Assembly (NCBI RefSeq): GCF_905480415.1
Contig: NZ_CAJQQI010000029.1
Span: 1 to 32,945, forward strand
Origin: an uncultured Algibacter sp.
GTDB taxonomy: Bacteria > Bacteroidota > Bacteroidia > Flavobacteriales > Flavobacteriaceae
Length of the DNA stretch: 32,945 nt
Reading direction: 5' to 3'
Part shown: one piece after another, positions 8,360 to 16,722 of the stretch
Position numbering within the stretch: the first letter of the stretch is position 1
Layout of the letters: each line of letters starts with the position of its first letter
Position numbers and translations under genes: made by a program
Notes under the pieces: generated by a model
Database searches by the model: none
Seen by the model: the letters and a program-made list of their open reading frames with translations, nothing else
Told to the model about the DNA's origin: nothing

Positions 8360-9208
8360 ATGAAATACCTATTACTATTTCTTTTTTGTTACCCAGTATT
8401 AACTTATTCTCAAAATGATTTGCTAGAAGATATAGATTCAGAATCTAGAGATACTTCATATGTAATTGCAGCTTTTAAAGGTTTAAAAGTTGTTAATTTC
8501 GAATCTACTAAACTCGTTTATAAAAATGAATTTACACTAGTTGTTTCTCATAGATTTGGGAGTATAGAAAATGGATTTGACACCTTTTTTGGCTTAGATA
8601 ATGCCGTAACACGCCTTAATTTTATTTATGGAATAACAGATGCCTTTAATATTGGAGTTTCTAGAAGCTCGTTCCTTAAAGTCTATGATGTGACGGTAAA
8701 ATACAGACTAAAAAGACAAGAAAAAAATGGGTTTCCATTTACTATTGTAGGCTTTAATGCCTTATTAATAAATACAGCTCTTGATAAACAAAACCTGCCT
8801 TTTTTAGAATTTAAGCATCGATTAGGGTATACAGCTCAATTTCTTATTTCTAGAAAAATAAACACTGATTTTTCATTGGAGCTTGCTCCCACTTTTTTTC
8901 ATGACAATTATGTCGCCATTGATGAACAAAAAAACTCACAATATGCATTGGGGTTTGGCGGGAGATATAAACTAGGGAAAAGATGGTCCATAAATGCTGA
9001 TTACGGCTGGCATTTAAATAGAGCCAATAATTCTCCATACAAAAACCCGCTCTCCATTGGATTTGATTTAGAAACCGGTGGTCATGTATTTCAAATGCAT
9101 TTCTCAAATGCTCAAGCTATGAATGCTAACGGATTCCTGGGGCAAGCAGAAGGCAATTGGTCTGATGGAAATATTTATTTTGGATTTAATTTAAGTCGAA
9201 CTTTTTAA
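8360..9208 (+). CDS. DUF5777-family beta-barrel-like outer-membrane protein
   Basis: This 282-residue protein has a signal peptide (about 1-17, ending TYSQ) and then alternating amphipathic strands throughout, with the family-like segments VVSHRFGSIENGFDTFFGLDN, TRLNFIYGITDAFNIGVSRS and GGHVFQMHFSNAQAMNANGF, and a C-terminal FGFNLSRTF that resembles a barrel-closing strand. I recognise it as DUF5777, whose function is not established. The gene is 20 bases before a heme-binding lipoprotein gene, which suggests the two are made together and work at the outer membrane. Confidence 0.75.
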   Translation: MKYLLLFLFCYPVLTYSQNDLLEDIDSESRDTSYVIAAFKGLKVVNFESTKLVYKNEFTLVVSHRFGSIENGFDTFFGLDNAVTRLNFIYGITDAFNIGVSRSSFLKVYDVTVKYRLKRQEKNGFPFTIVGFNALLINTALDKQNLPFLEFKHRLGYTAQFLISRKINTDFSLELAPTFFHDNYVAIDEQKNSQYALGFGGRYKLGKRWSINADYGWHLNRANNSPYKNPLSIGFDLETGGHVFQMHFSNAQAMNANGFLGQAEGNWSDGNIYFGFNLSRTF

Positions 9209-9228
9209 TAATTTAAATAACATTTGCT

Positions 9229-9585
9229 ATGAAATTTAAAAACTTAATTCACGTAATAGCGGTTACAATTATTTTTTACAACTGCTCGAGCAGTAGTAAT
9301 GATGATTTAACCGAACAAACTCCAGAATTACCTATTGGTAAAATTACTTATGATGCTAATGTAAAAGCAATTATTAGTAATAACTGTACAAATTGCCACG
9401 GAAGTCCAGCATCAAATGGTGCGCCAACCTCATACAGCACATACACTCAAGTAAAAAATTCAATTGAAAACATATTAGGTCGCATTAATAATGCATCAAG
9501 CCCAATGCCGCAAGGTGGACTAATGACACAGTCATTAAGAGATGATATTCAACAATGGAAGGATGACGGGTTATTAGAAAATTAA
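9229..9585 (+). CDS. Mono-heme c-type cytochrome-like lipoprotein
   Basis: The 118-residue protein has a lipoprotein signal with lipobox FYNC (Cys19), an acidic and serine-rich linker, and one heme attachment motif CTNCH (53-57). A later PMPQGG (92-97) offers Met93 as the likely second axial ligand, as in small class I-like cytochromes. ISNNCTNCHG and MPQGGLMTQSLRDDIQQWKDDG resemble the planctomycete-type cytochrome C domain fragments found in Bacteroidota lipoproteins. It would carry single electrons or sense redox state at a membrane surface. It sits between DUF5777 and YceI genes. Confidence 0.8.
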   Translation: MKFKNLIHVIAVTIIFYNCSSSSNDDLTEQTPELPIGKITYDANVKAIISNNCTNCHGSPASNGAPTSYSTYTQVKNSIENILGRINNASSPMPQGGLMTQSLRDDIQQWKDDGLLEN

Positions 9586-9642
9586 TTTCTGTTTTGAATT
9601 CGGGTAACATTTTTTTAGTGCAATAAAGCAAAAAGAAACCTT

Positions 9643-10194
9643 ATGAAATATTTAATAATCACAGTATTCTCATTAATCAGCTTGTTTAGCTTTTCTCAGA
9701 ATAAATTTATCACTAGAAACGGAATTGTTTCTTTTGAAGCATCTTTACCTTCTTTTGAAGAAGTAAAAGCTACAAACAAATCTGTAACAGCCATTATTAA
9801 TACTGAAAACGGAGAGTTTGCGGCGTTAGTACTTGTTAAAGGATTTCGCTTTAAAAATGCATTAATGGAGGAGCATTTTAATGAAAATTATGTTGAATCA
9901 GACAAATATCCGAAAGCAACATTTAAAGGTAAGATTAGTGATTTTGATATAGAAACACTTGAAGCCTCAAAAAGAAAGATGACTTATAATGGTACCCTTG
10001 AGTTTCATGGTAAAACTAAAACATTAGAAAATTTACCTTTAACTTTATCAAAAGATGAAGCTAATAATATTATCCTTTCTGGTACATTTGAAGTAAACGT
10101 TGACGATTTTGATATTAAAATACCTAAAGTGGTTAGTTCTAAATTGTCGAAGATAGTAATTGTTACATTCCATTTTATTCTAAATAAAAAATAA
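9643..10194 (+). CDS. YceI-family periplasmic lipid-binding protein
   Basis: The 183-residue protein has a signal peptide (about 1-18, ending FSFSQ) and a YceI domain over almost all the rest: NGIVSFEASLPSFEEVKATNKSV, the FRFKNALMEEHFNENYVESDKYPKATF region and the GTLEFHGKTKTL strand. YceI proteins form a small barrel that holds isoprenoid lipids such as quinones. Next to a heme lipoprotein, a role in quinone-linked electron transfer is an attractive guess, not shown. It is the last gene of the plus-strand group and is followed by a strong hairpin. Confidence 0.85.
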   Translation: MKYLIITVFSLISLFSFSQNKFITRNGIVSFEASLPSFEEVKATNKSVTAIINTENGEFAALVLVKGFRFKNALMEEHFNENYVESDKYPKATFKGKISDFDIETLEASKRKMTYNGTLEFHGKTKTLENLPLTLSKDEANNIILSGTFEVNVDDFDIKIPKVVSSKLSKIVIVTFHFILNKK

Positions 10195-10209
10195 GAATGG
10201 CTAAATCAT

Positions 10210-10247
10210 AAAAAAAGCCTTCATTGAAAAATGAAGGCTTTTTTTAT
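10210..10247. terminator. Bidirectional intrinsic terminator
   Basis: A perfect 14-bp hairpin pairs 10211-10224 (AAAAAAGCCTTCAT) with 10231-10244, with a 6-base loop. It has T runs in both directions. It lies between the convergent YceI and cupredoxin genes and can end both transcripts. Confidence 0.9.
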
Positions 10248-10261
10248 TTTATAAGTGTAAT

Positions 10262-10888
10262 TTAAATCTTTACAAATCTTCTTGTTATAGACTTACCTAT
10301 TTTATTAGAAGAAATTTTCATAAGGTAAACACCATTATTCCAGTTAGCAATGTCTAGGCTATTTGATAATTTGTTAGCTTCTTTTACAACAATACGTTTT
10401 CCTAAAACGTCAAATGCCTCTATAGTTACATCGCCTGCAATCTTACTAGGAATATCAATTTTTAAATTTGAAGAAGCAGGATTCGGATATAAATTAATTG
10501 CATTTAGAACATCTTCAAAAGATTGTACATTTAACGTACCTTCAGCAACAACAGTTATTGTCCCAAACATATTCCCAGGATGCGGTTGACAGACGTAATT
10601 ACTAGTTCCAACAGTAATGAATTTATGCGAAAATGTGTTTCCTTGTGTACCAGAAAATGCACTCTCGAAAGTTTCACCAGAAGTGCTTTTCACATTATGA
10701 CTACTTCCATTTGCAGACCAAGTCCAAATTACGGTATCACCAACTTCTATTGTTCTGCTAGAATTAGCATTCCCCGCTGCTGATGGAGTTGAATTAAAAC
10801 TCCAATCAATATTGATTGTCTCATTAGTTTGCGCCTCCAAACTTATGGTAGCGGATAATAATAAAGTAAAAAGTAATTTTTTTAACAT
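10262..10888 (-). CDS. Secreted cupredoxin with type IX secretion sorting domain
   Basis: The chosen ATG at 10888 gives 208 residues beginning MLKKLLFTLLLSATISLEAQ, a clear signal peptide; the longer frame adds 13 residues before it. Residues about 22-115 form a plastocyanin/azurin-like domain with a complete type 1 copper site: His64 (SSHNV), Cys100, His103 and Met107 in the pattern CQPHPGNM. Residues about 133-208 are a type A T9SS C-terminal domain, starting LYPNP and ending SITRRFVKI. The protein should cross the outer membrane by the type IX system and act outside the cell or on its surface as an electron carrier or copper binder. It lies 69 bases downstream of carB on the same strand. 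Confidence 0.85.
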   Translation of the reverse strand: MLKKLLFTLLLSATISLEAQTNETINIDWSFNSTPSAAGNANSSRTIEVGDTVIWTWSANGSSHNVKSTSGETFESAFSGTQGNTFSHKFITVGTSNYVCQPHPGNMFGTITVVAEGTLNVQSFEDVLNAINLYPNPASSNLKIDIPSKIAGDVTIEAFDVLGKRIVVKEANKLSNSLDIANWNNGVYLMKISSNKIGKSITRRFVKI

Positions 10889-10957
10889 AGCTTTAGATTT
10901 TATAAATTTTTTTAATAAAAATAACATAAAAACACTACTAAAACTAAAAAAATAGAA

Positions 10958-13810
10958 CTATTTACTCAAGTACATTTTCCGTCTAGAATATAAATCATAG
11001 AACTCATCGTCTTTTAAGCTATCAATAAATAAAATACTTTCTCCAGTACTTTTCATTTCTGGTCCTAATTTTTTATTGACATTATGAAACTTATCAAATG
11101 AAAACACAGGTTGTTTAATGGCATAGCCATCTAACTTAGGTTGGAAATTAAAATCTTTCACCTTCTTTTCGCCTAACATCACTTTCGTTGCATAATTCAC
11201 ATAGGGCTCACCATACGCTTTGGCTATAAATGGCACGGTTCTAGAAGCTCTCGGGTTTGCTTCAATAATATAAACGGTATCATCTTTAATAGCAAACTGA
11301 ATATTAATTAAACCGACTGTTTTTAATGCTAAAGCAATGGTTTTTGTATGATCAATAATCTGTTGCATCACTAGAGGCCCAAGATTAAATGGTGGTAATA
11401 AAGAGTTACTATCTCCCGAATGAATACCACAAGGTTCAATATGCTCCATAATACCAATAATATACACATCCTCACCATCGCAAATCGCATCAGCTTCAGC
11501 TTCAATAGCACCATCTAAATAATGATCCAGTAATAATTGGTTCCCTGGCATTCTACCTAATAAATCAACAACATGCTTTTCTAACTCTTCTTTATTAATA
11601 ACAATTTTCATACCCTGACCACCTAGAACATACGAAGGACGCACTAAAATTGGAAAATCCAGTACATCAGCAATAGCAGAAGCTTCATCAGCCGTCGTTG
11701 CAATATCAAATTCAGGATAAGGAATATTATTTTCTTTTAAAAGGTTTGAAAATAAACCTCTGTCTTCAGCTAAATCAAGAGCCTCAAAACTAGTTCCTAA
11801 AATTTTAATACCATATTTCGTTAATTTTTCGGCCAATTTCAAAGCGGTTTGACCTCCGAGCTGTACAATAACACCTTCAGGTTTTTCATGTTTAATGATA
11901 TCGTAAATATGCTCCCAGAAAACAGGTTCAAAATATAATTTATCGGCAGTATCAAAATCTGTTGATACCGTTTCAGGATTACAATTAATCATAATGGTTT
12001 CATAACCACATTCAGCGGCAGCTAAAACGCCATGAACACAACAATAATCGAACTCTATACCTTGACCTATTCTATTTGGTCCAGATCCTAAAACGATAAC
12101 TTTTTTCTTATCAGTAACTATACTTTCATTATCTGCATATCGGTTACCATCAGCCGTTTCCATATCACTTTCAAAAGTGGAGTAATAATACGGTGTTTTT
12201 GCCTGAAATTCTGCTGCACATGTATCAACTAATTTATAAACTCGATTCACGCCTAACGCTTCACGTCTACTATACACTTCACTTTCTAAGCAACCTAGCA
12301 TATGTGCTATTTGTCTATCTCCATAACCTTTTTGCTTAGCTTCGAGCAATAAATCCTTTTCAAGTGTATTTATAGTAAAAGTTGAAATTTCATTTCTTAA
12401 AAAATGAAGCTCTTCATATTGCTTTAAAAACCACATATCGATTTTTGTGATTTCATGAATTCTACTTAATGGAATTCCCATTGCAATAGCATCATAAATA
12501 ATAAATACCCTGTCCCAAGAGGCGTAAGTAAGTTTTTCTATGACTTGTTCATAGCTTTTGTTTTCTTTTGCGTCTGCACCCAATCCATTACGCTTAATTT
12601 CAAGAGACTGTGTTGCTTTATGAAGTGCTTCTTGAAATGAACGACCAATGCCCATGACCTCTCCTACAGATTTCATTTGAAGTCCTAATCGTCTATCCGA
12701 TCCTTCAAACTTATCGAAGTTCCACCTCGGTATTTTAACAATTACATAATCTAAGGTTGGCTCAAATAATGCAGAAGTTGATTTTGTAATTTGATTATTT
12801 AATTCATCTAAGTGATAACCCAATGCTAATTTAGCTGCAATTTTCGCAATTGGGTATCCCGTCGCTTTACTTGCTAATGCAGAAGAACGCGATACACGAG
12901 GATTAATTTCAATAGCAATAATATCTTCGTTTTCATCAGGTGAAATAGCAAATTGCACATTACATCCACCTGCAAAATCACCGATACTGCGCATCATATG
13001 TATGGCCATATCACGCATTTTCTGATATGTTCTGTCACTTAATGTCATTGCTGGAGCTACCGTAATAGAATCCCCAGTATGAATCCCAATAGGATCCATA
13101 TTTTCAATAGAACAGATAATCACAACATTATCATTTGAATCTCTAAGTAATTCTAACTCGTATTCTTTCCATCCAATTAGAGCCTTATCTATCATAACTT
13201 CGTGAATTGGAGAAATCTCTAATCCACGCGTTAATAATTCATCAAAATCTTCTTCTTTATAAACAAAAGATGCCCCAGCACCACCTAAAGTAAATGAAGC
13301 TCTAATTATCAAAGGAAATCCGAATTCCTGTGCAATTTCTTTACCCTTTAAAAATGAATTAGCAGTAGCTTGCGGCGCCATAGGTATACCAATTTTAAGC
13401 ATCAACTCTCTAAACTGCTCTCTATCTTCAGTAATATTTATAGCATCAATATCAACACCTATGATTTCAACGTCAAAATCTTTCCAAATTCCTTTTTCAT
13501 CGGCCTCAATACATAAATTCAAAGCTGTCTGACCACCCATAGTTGGTAAAACCGCATCAATTTGAGGGTGTTCTTTTAAAATTTTAATAATCGATTTTGT
13601 GTTTAATGGCAACAGGTATACATGATCTGCCATCGTAGGATCAGTCATGATGGTTGCAGGATTCGAATTGATTAAAATAGTTTCAATTCCATCTTCTCTT
13701 AGAGAACGTAAGGCCTGAGTTCCTGAATAATCAAATTCACATGCTTGTCCAATTACAATAGGACCTGAACCAATAATTAGTATCGATTTTAGTTTTGGAT
13801 TTTTTGGCAT
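10958..13810 (-). CDS. carB: Carbamoyl-phosphate synthase large subunit, short form without the MGS domain
   Basis: The 950-residue enzyme has the two homologous carboxyphosphate and carbamoyl-phosphate halves, each with an ATP-grasp domain. The first opens with ILIIGSGPIVIGQACEFDYSG and the second with VIVLGSGPNRIGQGIEFDY. NPRVSRSSALASKATGYPIA and NPRASRTVPF are the usual active-site segments. It uses ammonia from the CarA glutaminase, bicarbonate and two ATP to make carbamoyl phosphate for pyrimidines and arginine. The E. coli protein has about 1073 residues; this one stops soon after the second ATP-grasp region (MKSTGESILFIDSL) and so lacks the C-terminal MGS-like allosteric domain. As I recall, this length is usual in flavobacteria, so it is probably not a truncation. 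carA is not adjacent. Confidence 0.96.
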   Translation of the reverse strand: MPKNPKLKSILIIGSGPIVIGQACEFDYSGTQALRSLREDGIETILINSNPATIMTDPTMADHVYLLPLNTKSIIKILKEHPQIDAVLPTMGGQTALNLCIEADEKGIWKDFDVEIIGVDIDAINITEDREQFRELMLKIGIPMAPQATANSFLKGKEIAQEFGFPLIIRASFTLGGAGASFVYKEEDFDELLTRGLEISPIHEVMIDKALIGWKEYELELLRDSNDNVVIICSIENMDPIGIHTGDSITVAPAMTLSDRTYQKMRDMAIHMMRSIGDFAGGCNVQFAISPDENEDIIAIEINPRVSRSSALASKATGYPIAKIAAKLALGYHLDELNNQITKSTSALFEPTLDYVIVKIPRWNFDKFEGSDRRLGLQMKSVGEVMGIGRSFQEALHKATQSLEIKRNGLGADAKENKSYEQVIEKLTYASWDRVFIIYDAIAMGIPLSRIHEITKIDMWFLKQYEELHFLRNEISTFTINTLEKDLLLEAKQKGYGDRQIAHMLGCLESEVYSRREALGVNRVYKLVDTCAAEFQAKTPYYYSTFESDMETADGNRYADNESIVTDKKKVIVLGSGPNRIGQGIEFDYCCVHGVLAAAECGYETIMINCNPETVSTDFDTADKLYFEPVFWEHIYDIIKHEKPEGVIVQLGGQTALKLAEKLTKYGIKILGTSFEALDLAEDRGLFSNLLKENNIPYPEFDIATTADEASAIADVLDFPILVRPSYVLGGQGMKIVINKEELEKHVVDLLGRMPGNQLLLDHYLDGAIEAEADAICDGEDVYIIGIMEHIEPCGIHSGDSNSLLPPFNLGPLVMQQIIDHTKTIALALKTVGLINIQFAIKDDTVYIIEANPRASRTVPFIAKAYGEPYVNYATKVMLGEKKVKDFNFQPKLDGYAIKQPVFSFDKFHNVNKKLGPEMKSTGESILFIDSLKDDEFYDLYSRRKMYLSK

Positions 13811-13844
13811 TTTTACTGGTTATATGTTGTACTTTAATGTGTTG

Positions 13845-13852
13845 CAAAAATA
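13845..13852 (-). promoter_or_regulatory. Possible -7 element for carB
   Basis: The minus strand reads TATTTTTG, matching TAnnTTTG, about 35 bases before the carB start. It lies downstream of the rpmH terminator, which fits separate transcription of carB. The nearest TTG is only 14 bases upstream, so the -33 box is unclear. Confidence 0.45.
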
Positions 13853-13867
13853 GTAATCAGTAGATAC

Positions 13868-13902
13868 AAAAAAAGGCGTTACACTTAAGTAACACCTTTT
13901 AA
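13868..13902 (-). terminator. Intrinsic terminator of rpmH
   Basis: A 12-bp stem pairs 13871-13882 with 13889-13900. Its one imperfect position is a G-U pair when read on the minus strand, and it is followed by seven T residues in that direction. It lies about 20 bases after the rpmH stop and separates it from carB. Confidence 0.8.
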
Positions 13903-13922
13903 TTATCAACAATTGTTAATCA

Positions 13923-14084
13923 TTATTTCTTATGTCTATTTTCAGATGACACAGATAATTTTTTTCTTCCTTTAGCTCTTCTACGTGCTAATACCTTTCT
14001 ACCATTAGCAGAAGCCATTCTTTCTCTGAAACCATGTTTATTTCTTCTCTTTCTTTTTGATGGCTGAAACGTTCTTTTTGGCAT
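13923..14084 (-). CDS. rpmH: 50S ribosomal protein L34
   Basis: This 53-residue basic protein begins [19 protein letters not shown] and continues [19 protein letters not shown], an unmistakable L34. It binds 23S rRNA in the large subunit. The gene has its own promoter upstream at 14147-14176 and terminator downstream, so it is a single-gene unit. The usual partners rnpA and dnaA are not adjacent here. Confidence 0.97.
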   Translation of the reverse strand: MPKRTFQPSKRKRRNKHGFRERMASANGRKVLARRRAKGRKKLSVSSENRHKK

Positions 14085-14379
14085 GTTCTTATTTTTTTAA
14101 ATCTGAATTGTAATTTTTAGAATAGAGGCTCTATTAAAACCGAGGGCAAATATACAAAGCCTTTATTACTTTGCAAATCATTTTTTGAAAAAAATTTGAT
14201 TTATTTATTAAGTCAATAAAAGTTATGTAAGACCTTTATTTAAATGGTATAACCGTATATTTTGTTAAAAATCTATATGCACATTTTAATAAAAATTTAG
14301 TTTCTTTGCAATCATAAAACTATAAATTAGTTTGTTTTACATGTAAACCTTACTATTTACCATTCAAAATTTTACTATT
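14085..14379. other. AT-rich divergent intergenic region
   Basis: The 295 bases between rpmH (minus) and the TPR protein (plus) contain the rpmH promoter. Toward the plus-strand gene I see only a near match to a -7 box (TTTCTTTG near 14311) with no paired TTG, and no convincing hairpin or small reading frame. Confidence 0.5.
14147..14176 (-). promoter_or_regulatory. Promoter of rpmH (TTG-N19-TATATTTG)
   Basis: Read on the minus strand, TTG at 14176-14174 is followed 19 bases later by TATATTTG at 14154-14147. Both match the Bacteroidota -33 and -7 elements. Transcription would start near 14140, about 55 bases before the ATG. Confidence 0.75.
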
Positions 14380-14955
14380 ATGTACAATAAAATCATAAAA
14401 CTTGTAATTGCATTTGGAATAATTGCCTTTGCCGTTTATCAATTTACTGAAAGCTATATTGGAAATGGTATTGCACTTATATTTTTATCGCTAATTTTTA
14501 TATTTCTGTATTTTAAGAATGAATTTATCCTAATCGCTTTTTTAAGATTACGAAAACAAGATTTTGAAGGTGCCAAAAAATGGCTAAACAAAATCAAGAA
14601 TCCTGAAACAGCTCTAGTAACTAAACAACAAGGATATTTCAACTATCTGCATGGTATTATGGTTTCTCAAGATAATATGAATGAAGCTGAAAAGTATTTC
14701 AAAAAAGCAATTTCTTTAGGTCTATCAATGGATAATGATTTAGCTATGGCAAAGTTAAACCTGGCTGGTATTGCTTTTTCTAAACGAAGAAAGCAGGAAG
14801 CTCAAAAACTACTTACCGAAGCTCAAAAACTAGACAAACAAGGAATGCTTGCAGATCAAATTAAAATGATGAAGCAAAACATGAAACGTGCTGTTGGCCC
14901 AAGTCAACACTACGGATCTAGTGGCTCTGTGAGAGCTCAAAAAAGAAGAGGATAA
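14380..14955 (+). CDS. TPR-containing membrane protein, function unknown
   Basis: The 191-residue protein has two adjacent N-terminal membrane helices (about 5-22 and 27-46) and then a soluble region with about two or three TPR-like helical hairpins (about 60-155: EGAKKWLNKIKNPE, NEAEKYFKKAISLGL, MAKLNLAGIAFSKRRKQEAQKLLTEA). The tail is basic (SVRAQKRRG). TPRs usually act as a docking surface, so this looks like a small membrane scaffold, but no partner is evident. It stands between rpmH (divergent) and a lytic transglycosylase gene (convergent, 22 bases away). Confidence 0.75.
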   Translation: MYNKIIKLVIAFGIIAFAVYQFTESYIGNGIALIFLSLIFIFLYFKNEFILIAFLRLRKQDFEGAKKWLNKIKNPETALVTKQQGYFNYLHGIMVSQDNMNEAEKYFKKAISLGLSMDNDLAMAKLNLAGIAFSKRRKQEAQKLLTEAQKLDKQGMLADQIKMMKQNMKRAVGPSQHYGSSGSVRAQKRRG

Positions 14956-14977
14956 TAGTGTTTAATTACTTTCTATA

Positions 14978-15904
14978 CTAGTTTAAACCATAATACCCGT
15001 CTTTAGGTATTTCTACATAATATGGTTTTTTTGATTTATTATTAAGGTGTGGCTCGCGCAACCACGGATTATGAAGTTTTAATATTTTATAGTTGATCCC
15101 GAAGCTTTGTGCAAACTGAGTAAAATCAGTAACTGCAGAATCCACCTCTACTTTATATGTTGGAATATTAGTATATAAATCTTTTTCTCTGAAGTTGAAA
15201 CCGTATTTTTTGGGGTTAGACAAAATCTCTTTCAATGCTACGATCCTGAATAAATAACGCCCTGTTTCTTCTCCTAACAACAAATCATAATACCCTGCAA
15301 CACCTTGTTCTTTTAAACGTCTTGAAACACCTGCATTTCCCGCGTTATATCCGGCTGCAGCCAGTGTCCAAGACCCTAATTTAGATTTAGAATTTAAAAG
15401 ATATTTACAAGCTACTTCTGTAGCCTTTTCAAGATTATAACGCTCATCTACATTTTTATTAACTTCTAAACCGTTTTCTCTACCAGTGGCTGGCATGATT
15501 TGCCAAACACCTCTAGCCCCTGCAGGAGACACAGCATTGGTTAAACCACTTTCTATAACCGCTAAATATTTAAAATCGTCTGGAACGCCATTTTTTGCTA
15601 AAATAGGTTCAATAATTGAGAAATATTTTTTAGCACGTTTAAACATCAATAATCCGTTAGATTGCCAATACGTATTAACTAATAACTCTCTATCCATACG
15701 CTCTAAAATATCTGGGTTTTCTAGTGGCATAGATTCGCCAGCAAAATTTAGATCATCCGGCACTTGAAGTGCATAAACATTATAATCGTTTATCAATTTT
15801 GTTTCAAAATTTTCATCTGTAGGGGCATCTTGGAGGGCATAAATAAATAATGTACATAAACTTAATAATCCTACAAACGCCAATACTTTCTGTAATATCT
15901 TCAT
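14978..15904 (-). CDS. Membrane-anchored lytic transglycosylase (SLT/MltD type)
   Basis: The 308-residue protein has an N-terminal membrane segment (about 5-24) and a GH23 transglycosylase domain at about 92-235. The catalytic glutamate is Glu118 in YLAVIESGL. It is followed by the usual SPAGARGVWQIMPATGRENG and by AAAGYNAGNAGVSRRL. These enzymes cut murein glycan strands to 1,6-anhydro products in the periplasm. No LysM repeats follow the domain, unlike full-length MltD; the last 60 residues form a short extra module ending YYVEIPKDGYYGLN. It is 36 bases downstream of the alpha/beta hydrolase gene on the same strand, possibly in one transcript. Confidence 0.9.
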   Translation of the reverse strand: MKILQKVLAFVGLLSLCTLFIYALQDAPTDENFETKLINDYNVYALQVPDDLNFAGESMPLENPDILERMDRELLVNTYWQSNGLLMFKRAKKYFSIIEPILAKNGVPDDFKYLAVIESGLTNAVSPAGARGVWQIMPATGRENGLEVNKNVDERYNLEKATEVACKYLLNSKSKLGSWTLAAAGYNAGNAGVSRRLKEQGVAGYYDLLLGEETGRYLFRIVALKEILSNPKKYGFNFREKDLYTNIPTYKVEVDSAVTDFTQFAQSFGINYKILKLHNPWLREPHLNNKSKKPYYVEIPKDGYYGLN

Positions 15905-15940
15905 TTTAATAAGTTTTTTTATAAAATTAAAAAAAATAGT

Positions 15941-16606
15941 TTAGCTACCTAAAAGTAGTTTAGGTAAATTTTCGTTAAACCATTTATATTTATTGATAAT
16001 TGCAATATGCGAACCGTTTTTAACAACAATACAGTTTTTAATATATTTAATAGGAAATACGGGATCCTTATCACCATGAATATGAGTAATATCAGGAATA
16101 ACTTCTTTCTGCTCCCAGCACACCATTTCTTTTATTGCCCAACTTAAGTACTTACTATCGTTAACGGATAGATATTTTTTATAAAGCTCCACTCGCTTTA
16201 TTATATTTTCACCAAACGCATACTTCTCAAAGATTTCAATTTTACTTGCTAATTGTGTTGGAATAAATATGTAAGCCTTAGTCGCTTTAGCTAATAGCAT
16301 TTTTTTTGGCAACTCATTCATAGACTTAACGCTAGATACAATAATAAGTTTTCTAACTTTAATGTGTTTACTTATTTCTTGTACCAAAACGCCTCCGAAC
16401 GACACACCCAGCAAAATACTATTTATGTGCTTAATATGTTTGGAAAGCCTCAATGCATAATCACTGAGGCTTTCATTATCAATAGGAATAATCCATTCCA
16501 ATAAATGAATTTTAAATTGGTTTTCAGGCAATTTAATATGTTCAAAAATTTTAGGACTTGCCGCCATTCCTGGCATTAAATAAACATGTATTATCTCTTG
16601 AACCAT
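15941..16606 (-). CDS. Alpha/beta hydrolase
   Basis: The 221-residue protein has a compact alpha/beta-hydrolase core. The nucleophile elbow is GVSFGG with Ser69; the acid is probably Asp181 in HGDKDPVFP and the base His200 in NGSHIAI. LMPGMAASPKIFEHI near the start gives an oxyanion-loop-like region. No signal peptide is seen, so it should be cytoplasmic. The substrate is unknown; the fold covers esterases, thioesterases and lactonases. It may share a transcript with the lytic transglycosylase downstream, though nothing shows a joint role. Confidence 0.8.
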   Translation of the reverse strand: MVQEIIHVYLMPGMAASPKIFEHIKLPENQFKIHLLEWIIPIDNESLSDYALRLSKHIKHINSILLGVSFGGVLVQEISKHIKVRKLIIVSSVKSMNELPKKMLLAKATKAYIFIPTQLASKIEIFEKYAFGENIIKRVELYKKYLSVNDSKYLSWAIKEMVCWEQKEVIPDITHIHGDKDPVFPIKYIKNCIVVKNGSHIAIINKYKWFNENLPKLLLGS

Positions 16607-16625
16607 AAGGCATTAACCTTTAATA

Positions 16626-16659
16626 TTGTTTATTTTATCGATTCTTTTTTGTACTTTTG
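16626..16659 (+). promoter_or_regulatory. Promoter for the small acetyltransferase-like gene
   Basis: TACTTTTG at 16652-16659 matches TAnnTTTG, with a TTG at 16626-16628, 23 bases upstream. It lies about 65 bases before the ATG at 16723, in the gap between divergent genes. Confidence 0.55.
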
Positions 16660-16722
16660 CACAAAGTTAGAGAAATAGTACTCACTATTTTAGATTCCTA
16701 AGAAATAAAACAAAAATTTACT

